Below, piece by piece: positions 61,858 through 64,000 of a DNA stretch of 64,000 nt. Position 1 is the stretch's first letter. Every line of letters begins with the position of its first letter. The stretch comes from Amycolatopsis nivea (GTDB lineage: Bacteria; Actinomycetota; Actinomycetes; Mycobacteriales; Pseudonocardiaceae): assembly GCF_004522235.1 (NCBI RefSeq), contig NZ_SDLT01000002.1, positions 266,025 to 330,024 on the forward strand, given 5' to 3'. The translations under genes and the position numbers were made by a program. The notes beneath the pieces were generated by a model that was not told the origin of the DNA, searched no databases, and saw nothing but the letters and a program-made list of their open reading frames with translations.

Positions 61858-63063
61858 ATGCCGTCCGAACAGTGGACGCACCCGGAACCTGGAGACGGGC
61901 CGGCCGCCGTAGCGGCCCAGCCTTCCCCCGAACAGGTGATCGCCGGTTTGCGAGCGACAAGCGAAGGTGGCGCTGAGCTCACTCAGCTGCTCACCCCCGA
62001 AGGCCAGCGGGTCCCGTCCGAGCGGTTCGACCGCTACGTCGAGGACGTCGACGACGAAACGCTGAAGAACCTCTACCGCGACATGGTGCTGGTGCGCCGC
62101 GCGGACCGCGAGGCCAACGCGATGCAGCGGCAGGGGCAGCTGGGCATCTGGGTGCCGCTGCTCGGCCAGGAAGCCGCGCAGGTCGGGTCCGGCCGCGCGC
62201 TGCAGCCGCGCGACATGGCGTTCCCGAGCTACCGCGAGCACGGCGTCGCGTACACCCGCGGCGTCGACATGCGCGACCTGATCGGCATTTTCCGGTGCAC
62301 TGACCACAGCGGCTGGGACTACCAGGCCCACCGGTTCCACCCGTACACGATCGTCATCGGCAACCAGGTGCTCAACGCGGCTGGTTACGCGATGGGCCAG
62401 AAGTTCGAGGGCAAGGTCGGCGACGAGGGTGGCGAGGCCACCATCTGCTACTTCGGTGACGGCGCGACTTCGCAGGGCGACGTGCACGAAGGTTTCGTGT
62501 GGGCCGCGGTGTACGACGCGCCGCTGGTCTTCTTCTGCCAGAACAACCAGTGGGCGATTTCCGAGCCGACCGAACGCCAGTCGCGACTGCCGCTGTACCA
62601 GCGCGCCCGCGGCTACGGCTTCCCCGGCATCCGCGTGGACGGCAACGACGTCCTCGCCTGCCTCGCCGTCACCCGGTGGGCGCTGGAGGAATGCCGGCAT
62701 GGCAACGGCCCGGTGCTGATCGAGGCGTTCACCTACCGGATGGACGCGCACACCACGACCGACGACCCCACCCGCTACCGGCTCTCGGACGAGCTGGAGG
62801 AGTGGAAGCTCAAGGACCCGATCGAGCGCGTGCGCGCGTTCCTGGCTCGGAACGGGCACGCCGACCAGGCCTTCTTCGACAGCGTCCAGGCCGAGGCGGA
62901 CCAGTTCGCCGCGGACCTGCGCGACTACACGTTCAACATGCCCGAGCCGCCGCCGGACCGGGTGTTTTCCCAGGTGTACGCAGAACCCTCGCCGGTGCTG
63001 GAAGCGCAGCGCGAGGAGTATCTGTCCTATCTCGACGGTTTCGCCGCGGCAGGTGAGCACTGA
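61858..63063 (+). CDS. 2-oxoacid dehydrogenase E1 component, alpha subunit
   Basis: The 401-residue thiamine-diphosphate enzyme subunit decarboxylates pyruvate or branched-chain 2-oxoacids in a dehydrogenase complex. The ThDP motif is YFGDGATSQGDVHEGF followed by VFFCQNNQWAISEPT (GDG...NN), and the substrate region has DMAFPSYREHG. The ATG at 61858 has a GAGGAGAAC ribosome-binding site. It is followed by the beta subunit with a one-base overlap (TGATG). The pair is most like actinobacterial BkdA/PdhA (E1 alpha-beta form); the substrate class cannot be fixed without the E2 gene. Confidence 0.94.
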   Translation: MPSEQWTHPEPGDGPAAVAAQPSPEQVIAGLRATSEGGAELTQLLTPEGQRVPSERFDRYVEDVDDETLKNLYRDMVLVRRADREANAMQRQGQLGIWVPLLGQEAAQVGSGRALQPRDMAFPSYREHGVAYTRGVDMRDLIGIFRCTDHSGWDYQAHRFHPYTIVIGNQVLNAAGYAMGQKFEGKVGDEGGEATICYFGDGATSQGDVHEGFVWAAVYDAPLVFFCQNNQWAISEPTERQSRLPLYQRARGYGFPGIRVDGNDVLACLAVTRWALEECRHGNGPVLIEAFTYRMDAHTTTDDPTRYRLSDELEEWKLKDPIERVRAFLARNGHADQAFFDSVQAEADQFAADLRDYTFNMPEPPPDRVFSQVYAEPSPVLEAQREEYLSYLDGFAAAGEH

Positions 63064-64000
63064 TGACTGATCTGCAGAAGCTCACGATCGGCAAGGCGCT
63101 CAACCTCGGTCTCCGGCGCGCGATGGAGGAGGACCCGAAGGTCCTGATCATGGGGGAGGACGTCGGCAAGCTCGGCGGCGTCTTCCGGATCACCGACGGG
63201 CTGCAGAAGGACTTCGGCGAGCAGCGCGTGCTGGACACGCCGCTGGCCGAATCGGGCATCATCGGCACCGCGGTCGGCCTCGCCGTGCGCGGTTTCCGGC
63301 CGGTGTGCGAAATCCAGTTCGAAGGCTTCATCTTCCCCGGCTTCGACCAGATCTCCTCGCAGCTGGCGAAACTGCACTACCGCACGCAGGGCAAGGTCAA
63401 GATGCCCGTCGTGATCCGGGTGCCGTTCGGCGGCGGGATCGGCGCGGTGGAGCACCACTCGGAATCGCCGGAATCGCTGTTCTCGCACATCGCCGGCCTC
63501 AAGGTGGTGTCGATTTCGAACGCGGTGGACGCTTACTGGGGCATCCAGGAGGCCATCCGTTCGGACGACCCGATCCTCTTCTTCGAGCCCAAGAAGCTGT
63601 ACCACTCGGGTGCGTTGAAGATGGAGGTCGACACCTCGACGGCGCCGTCGAAGGTGTTCGCGTCGCAGGTGGTGCGCGCGGGCACGGACGCCACGGTGGT
63701 CGCGTACGGCCCGTCGGTGAAGGTGGCGCTCGAAGCCGCTACGGCCGCCGAGTCCGAGGGCAAGTCGCTGGAGGTCATCGACCTGCGCACGCTCTCGCCG
63801 CTCGACCTGGGACCGGTGTTCGAATCGGTCCGCAAGACCGGCCGGCTCGTCGCGGTCAGCGAAGCGCCGTCGGAATCCTCGCTGACCTCGGAGATCGCGG
63901 CCCGGGTCCAGCAGGAATGCTTCTACTCCCTTGAGTCCCCCGTCCTGCGCGTGACCGGATTCGACACGCCGTACCCGCCTGCGAAGCTCGAGGAGCATTA
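63063..64000 (+). CDS. 2-oxoacid dehydrogenase E1 component, beta subunit, 3' end outside window
   Basis: The frame begins with ATG at 63063, overlapping the alpha-subunit stop by one base, and remains open to the window end (312 codons visible of about 325-330 expected). Family features are KALNLGLRRAMEEDPKVLIM, GEDVGKLGGVFRITDGL, RVLDTPLAESGIIGTAVGLA, FEGFIFPGFDQISSQLAKLH, and the C-terminal LEVIDLRTLSPLDLGPVFES. It pairs with E1 alpha to form the alpha2-beta2 ThDP enzyme. An E2 acyltransferase gene is expected just past the window. Only about 15 residues of the C-terminus are missing. Confidence 0.95.
   Translation, partial: MTDLQKLTIGKALNLGLRRAMEEDPKVLIMGEDVGKLGGVFRITDGLQKDFGEQRVLDTPLAESGIIGTAVGLAVRGFRPVCEIQFEGFIFPGFDQISSQLAKLHYRTQGKVKMPVVIRVPFGGGIGAVEHHSESPESLFSHIAGLKVVSISNAVDAYWGIQEAIRSDDPILFFEPKKLYHSGALKMEVDTSTAPSKVFASQVVRAGTDATVVAYGPSVKVALEAATAAESEGKSLEVIDLRTLSPLDLGPVFESVRKTGRLVAVSEAPSESSLTSEIAARVQQECFYSLESPVLRVTGFDTPYPPAKLEEH

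Overview
The window is about 64 kb of very GC-rich (roughly 70%) bacterial chromosome. It is densely coded on both strands, with GTG starts, 4-base start/stop overlaps and third-position GC bias. Gene content points to an actinomycete of the Pseudonocardiaceae, most likely Amycolatopsis or a close relative: a dnaK-grpE-dnaJ-hspR operon, a bifunctional-type dCTP deaminase, an EtfD-like membrane Fe-S oxidoreductase, a FadE5-like acyl-CoA dehydrogenase, ESX (type VII) secretion accessories including an EspG homologue, a DUF3558 lipoprotein, and a rifampin phosphotransferase-type enzyme. The genus is an inference; no rRNA is present. Core genes (chaperones, pyruvate dehydrogenase-type E1, tRNA-Gly) indicate chromosome rather than plasmid.

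Layout. 0-2 kb: end of a LuxR regulator, then an SDR gene and a TetR gene diverging from a large palindrome. 2-6.5 kb: the heat-shock operon dnaK-grpE-dnaJ-hspR with a HAIR-like site. 6.5-9 kb: secreted tripeptidyl-peptidase-type hydrolase, a small exported protein and a DUF4097 protein in one operon. 9-15.9 kb: PEBP, NUDIX, GNAT, an SMR efflux/TetR pair, an EtfD-like protein, a CDF metal transporter and a CAP-domain protein. 15.9-22.7 kb: rifampin phosphotransferase-like gene preceded by a near-perfect rifampin-associated element, then a 1328-residue exported protein of 13 repeats. 22.7-26.3 kb: MarR/flavin monooxygenase pair, dcd and an MpaB-type oxygenase. 26.3-27.6 kb: tRNA-Gly(CCC), a vapBC module and gene debris, probably the scar of an integrated element. 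27.6-37.3 kb: amino-acid permease, two tandem DUF2185/Imm33-like paralogues, small enzymes, the FadE5-like dehydrogenase with two operator copies, mug, VanZ-like protein and two very small membrane proteins. 37.4-47.1 kb: secreted 5'-nucleotidase, VanW protein, a NHLRC2-like thioredoxin with a GroES-like partner, and a beta-solenoid membrane protein. 47.3-50.5 kb: an orphan ESX-substrate/EspG cassette. 50.6-53.3 kb: amino-acid ABC transporter. 53.4-56.9 kb: ATP-grasp/alpha-E/transglutaminase operon. 56.9-60 kb: iron-siderophore uptake genes around an iron box. 60-64 kb: an M20 dipeptidase and the start of a 2-oxoacid dehydrogenase E1 alpha-beta operon cut by the window end.

How the parts fit. 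EtfD and the FadE5-like enzyme probably belong to one beta-oxidation electron route, although their genes are 18 kb apart. Several regulator-target pairs (TetR/SDR, TetR/SMR, MarR/monooxygenase, RAE/rph) look like self-contained chemical-defence switches. A recurring promoter form, TASNYT placed 6-7 bases before the start codon, marks at least eight genes as probably leaderless. No insertion sequence, CRISPR array, phage or complete biosynthetic gene cluster is visible.
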